A stretch of 64,000 nucleotides of DNA from Variovorax brevis (GCF_030317105.1 NZ_JASZYG010000007.1:62001-126000); one strand, 5' to 3'. Shown: positions 22,842 to 32,995, counted from the first letter of the stretch. Numbers and translations: made by a program. The notes: generated from the sequence alone by a model not told the origin.

Positions 22842-23480
22842 TCACATCGGGGGCGCGAAGCCGTTCCGGCCGACCAGCATTCGCAGCGCCGTGGGCTTGC
22901 CGTCCTTGACCTGGGCGGTGATCACGACCTTGGCACCCGGCACCACAAGGGCCGCCTGATCCTGGTCGCCCGGCTTGAAGGTGACGATGGGCGTTCCCGG
23001 CGGGACGATGACGGTTTGCTCGCCACCCTTGTACTTGAGTTGCAGCTTCTGGCCGCCCGGCACCGACGACGGCGCTGCGGAGAGGCCGGAGACGGTCGCG
23101 TTGGTCATGGTGCTTTCAGGCAGCAGGTCCCACGGGCGGAAGCCTTCGCCGGTGCCACGGGCGGATTCGGGAAAGATCAGGACTTCGAGGGCTTTTTGCG
23201 TGCCGTCAGGCTGCGGCATGCCGCCGACGCCGACGAAGCTGTCGGCCTTGATGTCGGCCATGGTCACGGGGATGACTTCGGACACCCCCATGTCGGCAGG
23301 GCGGACCATGACCACGGTTTCGCCGCTGCGGTCCTTGACGGTGAGGGAGGTGGCATCGACCTTTTCGATGACGCCGCGCACGCGCACGGTGGGTTGCGCC
23401 GGAGCTTGCGCGAAAGCTGCAACCGAGGCCGCTGCAGTGAGGACGACGAAGGACGACGAAAGAAACTTTGCTTTGAGCAT
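22842..23480 (-). CDS. Exported hypothetical protein with repeated small beta-domains
   Basis: A 212-residue protein with a Sec signal (MLKAKFL...AAFAQ). The mature part begins TVRVRGVIEKVDATSLTVKDR, an OB-like or DUF5666-like strand pattern. It continues with SFVGVGGMPQPDG, LPESTMTNATVSG and a C-terminal pattern TAQVKDGKPTALRMLVG. This is typical of metal- or ligand-binding beta-barrel proteins, but I do not recognise the exact family. ATG 23504 is an alternative start. It is followed at 81 bases by the prfC operon on the same strand. Confidence 0.65.
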   Translation of the reverse strand: MLKAKFLSSSFVVLTAAASVAAFAQAPAQPTVRVRGVIEKVDATSLTVKDRSGETVVMVRPADMGVSEVIPVTMADIKADSFVGVGGMPQPDGTQKALEVLIFPESARGTGEGFRPWDLLPESTMTNATVSGLSAAPSSVPGGQKLQLKYKGGEQTVIVPPGTPIVTFKPGDQDQAALVVPGAKVVITAQVKDGKPTALRMLVGRNGFAPPM

Positions 23481-23591
23481 GACGATCGCGACCGGAGCTG
23501 CCATTGGGCGGGAGTGCAGTCTAGGACGATCGGTGAACCCTTGCTGGCGATGCTTCGCGTCGGGCACGGGCTGATGGGTTGCACAAGAAAA

Positions 23592-23625
23592 AAGCCGCGG
23601 GGCCGAAAAAACGGCCCTGCGGCTT
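23592..23625 (-). terminator. Rho-independent terminator of the glycine/TPV-repeat lipoprotein gene
   Basis: A 14-base-pair stem (AAGCCGCGGGGCCG / CGGCCCTGCGGCTT, one mismatch) with a six-base loop. On the minus strand it is followed by six Ts. It lies downstream of the lipoprotein gene ending at 23669. Confidence 0.85.
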
Positions 23626-23668
23626 CCTCAGCGTGCGCTTTGACGACGCGTCACACGGCATGTGGCTT

Positions 23669-25288
23669 TCAATCGATGAGCCCGATGTGCATGTAGTCCT
23701 GCGTGTTTGCATTCACGCGTGCGCCGACGATGACCGCCAGGTGCTTGCTTTGCATCGACACGAAATGGTCGTTCGCGTTGGTTGTGCTGGTCGCGAAACG
23801 CAGGCCGACGGGGTCGGCGGGATTCTGGGCGCGAAGCTGGAGAACTTGCGTGCCAGTCGCGCCATTGGGCTGCACAAACTCCGTGCTGTAGCGCAGGGTG
23901 TCGATGCTTGCCGCGCCGTAGGTTCCGCGCGTGGATGCCCCGCGGGCCATCACGCTGGGCCACGAGGTCACGTCGGGTAGTCCGATGCGGAACACCTGCG
24001 CTTGTTCGTTGTCATCGAAGCCGAGCCGGAAATACACGTTCTGGCCGCCGATGCGTGCCATGTAGAAGGGAACGTCCTTCACCGGTGCGGCGCTCGTTGA
24101 AAACAGGGCAGTGACCGTCCAGGTTTCGGGGTTCGCGCCGGGCGCGATGGCGAACTTGCGCCGGTATTCAGCCGGGCACTGATCGATGGGATAGATCACC
24201 CAGCTGTTGCAACTCTCCAGCAGCCTGCCACCGTCATGGATCTTGAATGACAGCATCGATGTATCGGCGACGCCTGCCGTGCTGCGCATGGCGCTCAGGC
24301 GGTTGAAGGTTCCATCCAGGTCCGCCTGCGTCGTCACGAAAGTGCGGACTGCAACGAAGGGCTGCACCGCGTAGGTCGATGGGTCCGGGAAAGGAACCGC
24401 AAAGGGAAACCCTCCAACGATGGTGTCCGCCGACACGCGGAATTTCGCGGTGTTCGTCGTGCCCGTGACGCGGTCGCTGACAAAGGAGAAGGTGCTGCGA
24501 TCGCTCGCGTCCACCTCGATCTGGCCACTGGCGACGCTGCCAGTCTCGTCCGCCATTTGATAGGTCCTGGCATCGAAGTCGATGGTCAGTGTGTGCACCG
24601 TTCCGTTCGTGGCCAACACCCGGTATTTGCCGTTGAGCGGATTGGAAGGCGCGAAAGTGAAGTTCACTGACTGGCTTGACACTGCATCGCCCGAAGGCTT
24701 GGCCGTCACAGATAAGCTCGTGCCCTGCGCGACAGTCTTGATGAACTGCGACGACCATTTGCCGCCAGTCACGACGGGGCTTCGCAGGGTGATCGCCCCG
24801 GCTGTCGCGCTGCTTGTGCTCCAGTCGGCAGGCACATTGGGGACGATATCCACCTGGTCACCGGACTTGACGGCGATTTGTCCTGACGCATCCGGGGTGG
24901 TCCCCACGCCGTTGATGAAGACGCTCACGGCCAATTTCACAGGTGTTGCGGGGGGCGCCGGCGTGACGGGAGTCACTGGCACCCCGGGCGTCACGGGCGT
25001 CGCAGGCGTCACGGGCGTCACGGGCGTCACGGGCGTCACGGGCATCACGGGTGTTACGGGTGTCACGGGCGTTGTGGGCGTTGTGGACCCCCCAGGTGTC
25101 GCCGCCTGCGTCGTGGGCGCCGAAGACTCAGCAGTGACTCCTTGGGCTGGGCCTTCGCCGCTGCTGCCTGCCCCTCCGCCACCGCCGCCAGCGCCGCCAC
25201 CGCCACCGCCGCCAGCGCCACCGCCGCCGCACCCCGCAAGGGCGATGCTCACCATCACTGCTCCAATGAGCGGATTCGAATACTTCAT
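23669..25288 (-). CDS. Large lipoprotein with Gly-rich and Thr-Pro-Val repeat linker
   Basis: 539 residues. The lipoprotein signal ends LAGC (Cys about residue 20). Mature residues up to about 40 are almost all glycine. Residues about 70-115 are a tandem T-P-V repeat encoded by a 9-base DNA repeat. The rest is a globular beta-rich region of about 400 residues (strands such as KYRVLATNGTVHTLTIDFDARTY, three cysteines CNSW, DQCP) without a family I recognise. The design suggests a surface domain held off the outer membrane by a flexible stalk. It is monocistronic with its own terminator and divergent from ahcY. Confidence 0.75.
   Translation of the reverse strand: MKYSNPLIGAVMVSIALAGCGGGGAGGGGGGGAGGGGGGAGSSGEGPAQGVTAESSAPTTQAATPGGSTTPTTPVTPVTPVMPVTPVTPVTPVTPATPVTPGVPVTPVTPAPPATPVKLAVSVFINGVGTTPDASGQIAVKSGDQVDIVPNVPADWSTSSATAGAITLRSPVVTGGKWSSQFIKTVAQGTSLSVTAKPSGDAVSSQSVNFTFAPSNPLNGKYRVLATNGTVHTLTIDFDARTYQMADETGSVASGQIEVDASDRSTFSFVSDRVTGTTNTAKFRVSADTIVGGFPFAVPFPDPSTYAVQPFVAVRTFVTTQADLDGTFNRLSAMRSTAGVADTSMLSFKIHDGGRLLESCNSWVIYPIDQCPAEYRRKFAIAPGANPETWTVTALFSTSAAPVKDVPFYMARIGGQNVYFRLGFDDNEQAQVFRIGLPDVTSWPSVMARGASTRGTYGAASIDTLRYSTEFVQPNGATGTQVLQLRAQNPADPVGLRFATSTTNANDHFVSMQSKHLAVIVGARVNANTQDYMHIGLID
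24960..25086. repeat. 9-base tandem repeat (unit GTCACGGGC) inside the lipoprotein gene
   Basis: About a dozen copies of GTCACGGGC and close variants (GTTACGGGT, GTTGTGGGC, GTCGCAGGC) run head to tail. Read on the coding (minus) strand they give Thr-Pro-Val units. The period is a multiple of three, so slippage changes stalk length without breaking the frame. The copies are freshest in the middle and degenerate toward the ends. Confidence 0.85.
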
Positions 25289-25400
25289 GTCAATCCCTGC
25301 CTGTTTCGCGTCTCTGTTGGCGCTTGTCGCGCGGATGGACTCCCCACGCGAGGAGTCCGACGCTCAGGGTAGGGACGGCCAGGACGTCGACGCGTAGGCG

Positions 25401-25424
25401 AAATCTCGCTGGCTCGCGAGATTT
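25401..25424. promoter_or_regulatory. Inverted repeat between the divergent lipoprotein and ahcY genes
   Basis: Perfect eight-base arms AAATCTCG and CGAGATTT separated by eight bases. It lies 113 bases upstream of the lipoprotein start and just upstream of the ahcY riboswitch. It could be an operator or part of a transcript hairpin; no T-run follows. A TACAAT at 25466-25471 is a candidate ahcY -10, without a good -35. Confidence 0.35.
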
Positions 25425-25474
25425 GCGGAAAGCAGCCCGCCGACGTGCATTACTGCCGCCTCGCCTACAATGCC

Positions 25475-25540
25475 GCTTCCGAGGAGCGTTGCAGCGCCGT
25501 CAGGCGTGAGGCTCGGACCACATCGCAACCACGCTCGCCC
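25475..25540 (+). ncRNA. S-adenosylhomocysteine (SAH) riboswitch upstream of ahcY
   Basis: The conserved blocks of the SAH (ahcY-motif) riboswitch occur in order: CCGAGGAGCGTTGCA, a local hairpin CGCC-GTCA-GGCG, GAGGCTCGG, and CAACCACGCTCG, whose CGCTC pairs back to GAGCG to close the main stem. It sits about 65 bases before the ahcY start. In known members SAH binding turns on expression of the hydrolase that removes it. A short GGGGA/TCCCC hairpin at 25552-25566 between riboswitch and gene may be part of the expression platform. Confidence 0.85.
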
Positions 25541-25606
25541 GCTGTTCCCGCGGGGAGTTTTCCCCCTGATTGCAGCGGCCTCTTTCAAACTTGCTTTGGA
25601 GCCGTC

Positions 25607-27046
<1,440 letters not shown>

Positions 27047-27065
27047 TCGGCAAAGCACGGCCAAC

Positions 27066-27851
27066 GTGCGCGCAGATCAACTACTTGTCGAACGCGGACT
27101 CGCCGCATCCCGCTCGCAGGCCGCAAGGCTCATCGCGGGCGGCGTGCGGTGGCGTCTCGCGCGCGCTGCGGTGCAGGACGATTCGCCCTGGCGCACTGTC
27201 GCCAAGAACGGCGACGACGTGCCTGAAGCGGCCCAGCTCGAACTGGTCGACGCCGCGGAGGCGCGCTATGTGTCGCGCGGTGGTCTCAAGCTCGAAGGCG
27301 CGTTGCGCGCAAGCGGGATCGATGCTTCAGGCAAGCGCTGTCTCGACGTGGGCCAGTCCACGGGCGGCTTCACCGACTGCCTGCTCCAGCACGGGGCAGC
27401 ACACGTGGTGGGCGTCGATGTCGGGCACGGCCAGCTGCACGCGCGGATTCGCGCCGATGCACGTGTTACGCCAATCGAGAAGGTGAACGCCCGCGCACTG
27501 CGCGTGGAAGATTTAACGTCTGCCGGCGATAGCGGCGCGGGATTTGATCTGGTGGTAGGCGATTTGTCGTTCATCTCCCTCACACTCGTGCTCCCCGCGA
27601 TCGCGCCACTGCTGGCGCCGCGCGGAGCGCTCCTGATGCTGGTCAAGCCGCAGTTCGAACTGCAGCCGGCGCAGGTCGGCAAGGGCGGCATCGTGCGGGA
27701 CACGACGCTGTACCCGCAAGTCGAGCGCCGCTTGCGCGATGCCTGCAAGCAATCGGGATTGAATGTGGCGGGCTGGCACGACAGCGCCATCGTCGGCGGT
27801 GATGGAAACCGCGAGTTTTTTATTCATGCTGTCCCACGAGGCAGCAACTGA
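27066..27851 (+). CDS. tlyA: TlyA-family rRNA methyltransferase (S4 + FtsJ-like)
   Basis: A 261-residue protein. An N-terminal S4 RNA-binding segment (RADQLLVERGLAASRSQAARLI) is followed by a Rossmann methyltransferase: VSRGGLKLEGAL, CLDVGQSTGGFTDCLL (SAM motif I), VVGDLSFISL and VKPQFELQPAQVGKGG. TlyA proteins 2-prime-O-methylate rRNA; older annotation calls them hemolysin. It starts at a GTG 19 bases after ahcY. Joining a SAM-using enzyme to SAH recycling makes sense of the shared riboswitch. The S4 segment is somewhat divergent (WRLARAAVQDDSPW). Confidence 0.88.
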   Translation: MRADQLLVERGLAASRSQAARLIAGGVRWRLARAAVQDDSPWRTVAKNGDDVPEAAQLELVDAAEARYVSRGGLKLEGALRASGIDASGKRCLDVGQSTGGFTDCLLQHGAAHVVGVDVGHGQLHARIRADARVTPIEKVNARALRVEDLTSAGDSGAGFDLVVGDLSFISLTLVLPAIAPLLAPRGALLMLVKPQFELQPAQVGKGGIVRDTTLYPQVERRLRDACKQSGLNVAGWHDSAIVGGDGNREFFIHAVPRGSN

Positions 27852-27861
27852 GGAGGTGCAA

Positions 27862-28698
27862 GTGCAACAAATTCCATTGAGCTTCGAGTTCTATCCGACC
27901 AAGACGCCTGAAGGCGCGGTCAAGCTTCGTGCAGTGCGCCAGCAGCTGTACGCCATGCGGCCGGAGTTCTGTTCCGTCACCTATGGCGCTGGCGGCTCCA
28001 CGCATGCGGGCACCTTTGGCGCGGTCGGCGAGATCCTGTCGGAAGGCGTGGACGCGGCATGCCACTTCTCGTGCGTCGGCGCGACGCGCGCGACGGTCCG
28101 CACGCAGCTGGCCGAACTCAAGGCCATGGGCGTCAAGCGCCTGGTCGCCTTGCGGGGCGATTTGCCCAGCGGCTATGGCCTGGGCGGCGAATTTCACTTC
28201 GCAAGCGATCTGGTGGCCTTCATCCGCGCGGAAACCGGCGATGAGTTCCACATCGAAGTGGCGTGCTATCCGGAAGTGCATCCGCAAGCACGTTCGCCTG
28301 AGGCGGATCTGCAGGCTTTCGCGGCCAAGGCCCGGGCGGGTGCCGATTCCGCGATCACGCAGTACTTTTTCAGCCCCGAGGCCTACTTCCGGTTCATCGA
28401 CGATTCGCGCAACATCGGCCTCGATCTGCCGATCGTGCCGGGCGTGATGCCCATCACGAGCTCCACGCAGCTGATGCGCTTCTCGGACGCATGCGGCGCC
28501 GAGATTCCGCGCTGGATCCGCTTGCGGCTGCAAGGCTATGGCGACGATGTCGAGTCGATCAAGGCCTTCGGCCTGGACGTGGTGACCGCACTGTGCGAGC
28601 GCCTGGTAGCGGGAGGCGCCCCGGCGCTGCACTTCTACACGATGAATCAGTCGGTCGCCACGCTGGGCGTGTTGAAGCGACTGGGCTGGAAGCCATGA
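27862..28698 (+). CDS. metF: 5,10-methylenetetrahydrofolate reductase
   Basis: A 278-residue FAD-dependent TIM barrel making 5-methyl-THF, the methyl donor for methionine synthesis. Evidence: SFEFYPTKTPEG (catalytic Glu of the family), SVTYGAGGS, VALRGDLPSG, EVACYPEVHPQA, ADSAITQYFF and PGVMPITS. The GTG start at 27862 is five bases after a perfect AGGAGG that overlaps the tlyA stop. It is in the ahcY operon, so one riboswitch would control homocysteine release and its remethylation supply. Confidence 0.95.
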   Translation: MQQIPLSFEFYPTKTPEGAVKLRAVRQQLYAMRPEFCSVTYGAGGSTHAGTFGAVGEILSEGVDAACHFSCVGATRATVRTQLAELKAMGVKRLVALRGDLPSGYGLGGEFHFASDLVAFIRAETGDEFHIEVACYPEVHPQARSPEADLQAFAAKARAGADSAITQYFFSPEAYFRFIDDSRNIGLDLPIVPGVMPITSSTQLMRFSDACGAEIPRWIRLRLQGYGDDVESIKAFGLDVVTALCERLVAGGAPALHFYTMNQSVATLGVLKRLGWKP

Positions 28699-29363
28699 TG
28701 TCCATTCGCTGCGCCTTGAAGGCTGCAGCGGTGGTGGTCGTGGCGGGCTTCTTGAGTGCTTGCGGCATGCAGGGTCCGCTGGGCACGGGCGAGGAGGGCG
28801 GGCAACCCAAGTTGCGGCCCTTGGCCCAGCAGCCGGCGGTTCCGGCCGGCGCCCCCCGCTCCCGCGTGCCGGCGGTCAACTACGAGTTGACAACCCCGGG
28901 TGCCGGCGAAGACATGCCCGACGACGGCGTTCCCGGCGACAAGGAGCCGCGCGAAATCTTCGAGCGTGGCGGTGCTTCCTGGTACGGCATCCAGTTTCAC
29001 CAGCGCAAGACCGCCAATGGCGAGCGCTTCGACATGGGCGCCATGACGGCCGCCCACAAGACCCTGCCCTTCAACACCCGCGTGTGCGTGCGCAGCCTCG
29101 TCAATGGACGCGAGGTGCTTGTGCGCATCAACGATCGGGGGCCTTACGCCAGCGGGCGGATCATCGACTTGAGCCGCGCCGCGGCGGAGGAGCTCGGCAT
29201 GATCGGCCTGGGCATCAAGCAGGTGGCACTGTCGATCGTTGATCGCGAGGGCATGCGCTGTGGCGGCGAGGCCGCCGCGCCGGCCGAACTCACGACCGTG
29301 GAGCCGGGTGGCCCGCGCACGACCCGGAAGAAGGTGTTTGTAAATCCCCGGCAACGGCGCTGA
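28695..29363 (+). CDS. rlpA: RlpA-family septal ring lytic transglycosylase, lipoprotein
   Basis: 222 residues. The lipoprotein signal has lipobox LSAC (Cys near 23), followed by a Pro-rich linker and then the double-psi beta-barrel of RlpA: GGASWYGIQFHQRKTANGE, MTAAHKTLPFNTRV, VRINDRGPY and RIIDLSRAAAEELG. RlpA cuts denuded glycan strands at the division septum. No SPOR domain is present at the C-terminus, unlike the longer E. coli protein. The ATG overlaps the metF stop (ATGA). Confidence 0.88.
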   Translation: MMSIRCALKAAAVVVVAGFLSACGMQGPLGTGEEGGQPKLRPLAQQPAVPAGAPRSRVPAVNYELTTPGAGEDMPDDGVPGDKEPREIFERGGASWYGIQFHQRKTANGERFDMGAMTAAHKTLPFNTRVCVRSLVNGREVLVRINDRGPYASGRIIDLSRAAAEELGMIGLGIKQVALSIVDREGMRCGGEAAAPAELTTVEPGGPRTTRKKVFVNPRQRR

Positions 29364-29364
29364 A

Positions 29365-30267
29365 TCAGCCCCCGGAATCCAGCGAGAAGCTGGCATTGCG
29401 ATCCTGGCCGAGGACCGCGACGAGCTGCGGAAGCGCCTCGGCCAGCTGCGCCTTCAAGGTGAAGGGGGGATTGATCAGGAACATGCCGCTGGCCGGCAGC
29501 CCCGGTCGGCGTGTTTCGCCGGTGGGTGCCGTCGTGATCTTGCTGGACTTCACCGTCAGCGTGGCATGCAGCCACGATTTCCCGGCCTTGGTCGCGAGTG
29601 TCTTGAGCCGGCGCGGCAGGTCGTGGGCCTCGGGTCGCGGAATGATCGGGTACCAGACCGCGTAGGTGCCCGTCGCGAAGCGCTTCAACGCTTCCGCGAT
29701 GAAGTCGGCGACGCGGCCGTAATCGATCTTCATCTCGTAGCTGGGGTCGCACAGCACCAGCGCGCGACGCGAGGGCGGCGGCAGGAATTTGGTTGCACTG
29801 CCAAAACCGTCTTCCCTGAGGATCGCGATCTGTCGTCCCGCTTCGAGTTGCGCGATGTTGGCGTCGAGCGTGCGCGCGTCGGTGGGATGCAGTTCGAAAA
29901 GCTTGAGCTTGTCATGGTCGCGCAGCAGGTGATGCACGATGAACGGCGAGCCCGGATAAATGCGCGTGCTGCCCTTGGGATTGAAATCGCGCAGCACCTC
30001 CAGGTAGCGCTGGATCGCCGGCGCAAACTCCGCCGGCGCGCCTGGCGAACCCTTGCTTGCCAGCAGGCGGGTGATTCCCTGGGCCGCTTCGCCACTGGTG
30101 CCGGCGTAGTCGCCGTCCAGCCGGTACAGGCCCGCGCCCGCGTGCGTGTCCACGACGGTGAGCGCTGCATCCTTTTCGAGCAGGTATTCGAGCGTGGCGA
30201 TCAGCACCGTGTGCTTGAGCACATCGGCGTGGTTTCCGGCGTGGAAGGCGTGACGGTAGCTAAACAT
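29365..30267 (-). CDS. rlmJ: 23S rRNA (adenine-N6)-methyltransferase RlmJ
   Basis: A 300-residue enzyme that methylates A2030 of 23S rRNA in E. coli. The N-terminus MFSYRHAFHAGNHADVLKH is diagnostic. THAGAGLYRL holds SAM motif I, and VLCDPSYEMK is the NPPF-like catalytic motif (DPSY). It is convergent with rlpA (one base between stops). Confidence 0.95.
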   Translation of the reverse strand: MFSYRHAFHAGNHADVLKHTVLIATLEYLLEKDAALTVVDTHAGAGLYRLDGDYAGTSGEAAQGITRLLASKGSPGAPAEFAPAIQRYLEVLRDFNPKGSTRIYPGSPFIVHHLLRDHDKLKLFELHPTDARTLDANIAQLEAGRQIAILREDGFGSATKFLPPPSRRALVLCDPSYEMKIDYGRVADFIAEALKRFATGTYAVWYPIIPRPEAHDLPRRLKTLATKAGKSWLHATLTVKSSKITTAPTGETRRPGLPASGMFLINPPFTLKAQLAEALPQLVAVLGQDRNASFSLDSGG

Positions 30268-30347
30268 GATGGGAAATAGTGCCTCGGCTGGTGCGAAGGA
30301 GACCTCTACATTTGACGTTCAACAAAGAGAGTCAAAGGCAGTGGGGA

Positions 30348-31448
30348 ATGGGCAGGGAGAACTGGCGATTTTGGGGCCTGGGCATTTGCGTGGCCGCACT
30401 GTCTATTTTGACGGGCTGCGCGTCCGTCACGCACGGCACTACGCAATCCGTGAAGATCGACACCCGCACGCAGGGCGGCGAAGTGATCCAGGGCGTCGAG
30501 TGCCGAGTCAGCAACGACCGGGGCGGGCAAAGCACCGCATTGTCCGGGCAAAGTGTTCAGGTGCGGCGCTCTGGTGGCAACCTGAGCATCGATTGCGCGC
30601 AGGCCGGCCTGCCGCCGGCCAAGGGCACGGTGGTGTCGCACATCAACGCCGGAATCGTGGGCAATGTGCTTCTTGGCGGCGTGGTGGGGGCCGCCATTGA
30701 CGCAGGCACCGGTGCAGGTTTCAGTTATCCCGGCTGGCTGCAGCTGGTCTTCGGCGAGATCCGGCGGTTTGAAGGGATGGGTCCCTCGGGCAATGCCGCG
30801 ATGTCGGGCACCGTGCAGGGCACGACGACCCTGGCCGACGCCGCCCCGGCAGCCGGCACCAAGGCCTCATCCGGAGAGCCGAAGCTCGGCGCCGCGCCAG
30901 CGTCGGTGGATGGCCCGGGAATCAAGGCACCCTTGCGTCGTGGCGATACCCTTGAATACGAGCTTGTCGATGAAATGACGGGCAATCGCGCGCCGGTCCT
31001 CTACCGGCTCGACCGCATCGAGGGAGATCAAATGGTCTTCAACATGGGCGCGCGGGTGGAGCAGGCCAATGGACGTCTTGTTTCAATTCGAACGCCTTCC
31101 GCCGGCCTGTTCGACTCGGCGTCGCCGCCGGGTGGATGGGTTTCGACGGGCGGCTTGCGTGCAGGAACGTCGTGGAATGAGGAATATCCGAAACACCGCT
31201 TCAACGCGACGGTGGTCGGCGAAGAATCGACAAAGGTCGGTGGAGAGATGCTGCAAGTCGTGCGGATCGACTACGACGGGTGGATGGCAACTTCGCCGGG
31301 GACCATCGCATTGCGAAATGTGCCCATGGCGGCAACGGCCTGGTACTCACCGGATTTGAAGCGGGTGGTTCGCTTCGACATCCAGGCCATGAACTCGACG
31401 GCGCCTTCAAAAGAGTCGCTTCAGCTGAAAAGAGTCCTGCGATACTGA
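30348..31448 (+). CDS. Lipoprotein with two-part architecture, function unknown
   Basis: 366 residues from ATG 30348. A lipoprotein signal ends ILTGC. The first about 130 residues (CASVTHGTTQSVKIDT, then NAGIVGNVLLGGVVGAAIDAGTGAGFSY) resemble the small YidQ-like/'translation initiation factor 2' mis-named lipoproteins with a PEGA-like strand set. After an Ala/Pro-rich linker near residue 170 comes a second beta-rich domain beginning LRRGDTLEYELVDEMTG. I do not recognise the second domain. Upstream start choices add residues unlike a signal peptide. Confidence 0.65.
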   Translation: MGRENWRFWGLGICVAALSILTGCASVTHGTTQSVKIDTRTQGGEVIQGVECRVSNDRGGQSTALSGQSVQVRRSGGNLSIDCAQAGLPPAKGTVVSHINAGIVGNVLLGGVVGAAIDAGTGAGFSYPGWLQLVFGEIRRFEGMGPSGNAAMSGTVQGTTTLADAAPAAGTKASSGEPKLGAAPASVDGPGIKAPLRRGDTLEYELVDEMTGNRAPVLYRLDRIEGDQMVFNMGARVEQANGRLVSIRTPSAGLFDSASPPGGWVSTGGLRAGTSWNEEYPKHRFNATVVGEESTKVGGEMLQVVRIDYDGWMATSPGTIALRNVPMAATAWYSPDLKRVVRFDIQAMNSTAPSKESLQLKRVLRY

Positions 31449-31452
31449 TTTC

Positions 31453-31481
31453 GTGTCAAAAATCGCCGAGCGGGCTATAAT
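31453..31481 (+). promoter_or_regulatory. Sigma-70 promoter of rplM-rpsI
   Basis: A perfect -10 TATAAT at 31476-31481 with a GTGTCA -35 (four of six) at 31453-31458 and an ideal 17-base spacer. It is 148 bases upstream of rplM, leaving a leader of about 140 bases, as expected for a strongly expressed ribosomal protein operon. Confidence 0.75.
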
Positions 31482-31628
31482 CGAGGGCTTCGCAGCGCTT
31501 TTGTGGCCCCGCGGCGAAGATGCCTGCAGCCATCCCGCCAACGGCAACTCCCACCTAAGAGATTCCCAAAAGAGGAACACCGACCGTGGAAAAGGGCCCG
31601 CCAAACCCTCTTTTCAAGAGAAAAACTC

Positions 31629-32060
31629 ATGACCAAAACGTTCAGCGCCAAACCCGCTGACGTGACGCACGAGTGGTTTGTGATTGACGCGACCGACAAG
31701 GTCCTCGGACGAGTAGCCAGCGAAGTTGCTCTCCGTTTGCGCGGCAAACACAAGGCCATTTACACGCCTCACGTCGATACCGGTGACTTCATCGTCATCA
31801 TCAATGCAGCCCAGCTGCGCGTCACCGGCGCCAAGTCCCTGGACAAGGTGTACTACCGTCACTCGGGCTACCCGGGCGGTATCACGGCGACCAACTTCCG
31901 CGACATGCAATCCAAGCACCCGGGCCGCGCCCTGGAAAAGGCTGTCAAGGGCATGCTGCCCAAGGGCCCGCTTGGCTACGCGATGATCAAGAAACTCAAG
32001 GTGTACGGCGGCGCAGAGCACCCGCATACCGCCCAACAGCCCAAAGTGCTGGAACTGTAA
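31629..32060 (+). CDS. rplM: 50S ribosomal protein L13
   Basis: 143 residues, full length for L13. Typical features: HEWFVIDATDKVLGRVASEVA, YTPHVDTGDFIVIINA, YYRHSGYPGGI and AVKGMLPKGPLGY. First gene of the usual rplM-rpsI pair, 12 bases before rpsI. Confidence 0.98.
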   Translation: MTKTFSAKPADVTHEWFVIDATDKVLGRVASEVALRLRGKHKAIYTPHVDTGDFIVIINAAQLRVTGAKSLDKVYYRHSGYPGGITATNFRDMQSKHPGRALEKAVKGMLPKGPLGYAMIKKLKVYGGAEHPHTAQQPKVLEL

Positions 32061-32072
32061 GGAGCCTTGAGA

Positions 32073-32465
32073 ATGATTGGTGAATGGAACAATGGCACCG
32101 GCCGTCGCAAATCCAGCGTCGCCCGCGTGTTTCTGAAAAAGGGCACCGGCCAGATCACGGTCAATGGCAAGGACATTCAGGCCTACTTCGGCCGCGAAAC
32201 CTCCATCATGATCGCGAAGCAGCCGCTGTACCTCACGGGCAATGCCGAAGCTTTCGACATCCAGGTGAACGTGCATGGTGGTGGTGAATCCGGCCAGGCC
32301 GGCGCAACCCGCCACGGCATCACCCGCGCCCTGATCGACTACGACGCGGCCCTCAAGCCGGTGCTGAGCCAGGCTGGCTTCGTCACCCGCGACGCCCGCG
32401 AAGTCGAGCGTAAGAAGGTCGGCTTGCACTCCGCACGCCGTCGCAAGCAGTTCTCGAAGCGTTAA
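32073..32465 (+). CDS. rpsI: 30S ribosomal protein S9
   Basis: 130 residues. The start MIGEWNNGTGRRKSSVARVF, GGGESGQAGATRHGI and the basic C-terminal tail ending RRRKQFSKR, which reaches the P-site tRNA, identify S9. AAGGAG lies nine bases before the ATG. A terminator follows. Confidence 0.98.
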   Translation: MIGEWNNGTGRRKSSVARVFLKKGTGQITVNGKDIQAYFGRETSIMIAKQPLYLTGNAEAFDIQVNVHGGGESGQAGATRHGITRALIDYDAALKPVLSQAGFVTRDAREVERKKVGLHSARRRKQFSKR

Positions 32466-32487
32466 GCTTCGCTGCTGCCAGCAAAAG

Positions 32488-32509
32488 ACCGCCTTCGGGC
32501 GGTTTTTTT
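32488..32509 (+). terminator. Rho-independent terminator of rplM-rpsI
   Basis: Six-base-pair stem ACCGCC / GGCGGT with a stable TTCG tetraloop and seven Ts, starting 23 bases after the rpsI stop. Confidence 0.93.
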
Positions 32510-32580
32510 ATGGTTGGAGTAGCATCTGTTCATTGGCCGAACGTTTCCAGCGGATTGGCCCCCTCACAGGAGTCCCTCGC

Positions 32581-32946
32581 ATGAGTGCTGTTGCCGAAAA
32601 TATCCAGACCCAGATGCCCGAACCGATCCTCTTCACCGACAGCGCTGCTGCCAAGGTGGCAGACCTGATCGCCGAAGAAGGCAACCCCGACCTGAAGCTG
32701 CGCGTGTTCGTGCAAGGCGGCGGGTGCTCGGGCTTCCAGTACGGTTTCACCTTCGATGAAATCACCAACGAAGACGACACGACCATGACCAAGAACGGCG
32801 TGTCGCTGTTGATCGATGCCATGAGCTACCAGTATTTGGTCGGCGCCGAGATCGACTACAAGGAAGACCTGCAAGGCGCACAGTTCGTGATCAAGAATCC
32901 GAATGCGACCAGCACCTGTGGCTGCGGCTCGAGCTTCTCCGCCTGA
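32581..32946 (+). CDS. erpA: Iron-sulfur cluster insertion protein ErpA (A-type carrier)
   Basis: 121 residues. The three A-type cysteines are present: GGGCSGF and the C-terminal CGCGSSF. The GGAG ribosome site precedes ATG 32581. ErpA delivers Fe-S clusters to essential apoproteins; the window encodes heavy users such as the formate dehydrogenase. The position between rpsI and anmK matches the Burkholderiales order, apart from the transporter gene inserted after it. Confidence 0.95.
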   Translation: MSAVAENIQTQMPEPILFTDSAAAKVADLIAEEGNPDLKLRVFVQGGGCSGFQYGFTFDEITNEDDTTMTKNGVSLLIDAMSYQYLVGAEIDYKEDLQGAQFVIKNPNATSTCGCGSSFSA

Positions 32947-32973
32947 GCTTGTTTTCCACCCGTTTCCTGCCAA

Positions 32974-32995
32974 AGCCGCCTCCGGGCGGCTTTTT
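32974..32995 (+). terminator. Rho-independent terminator of erpA
   Basis: Seven-base-pair stem AGCCGCC / GGCGGCT with a four-base loop, followed by a run of Ts, 27 bases after the stop. Confidence 0.9.

Noticed and set aside
21075..23696. An 873-codon plus-strand frame over prfC and the exported protein gene
   Set aside because: Antisense to release factor 3, whose motifs are intact; no supporting signal.
24960..25086. CRISPR-like array
   Set aside because: The unit is 9 bases with no spacers and lies in frame in a coding region.
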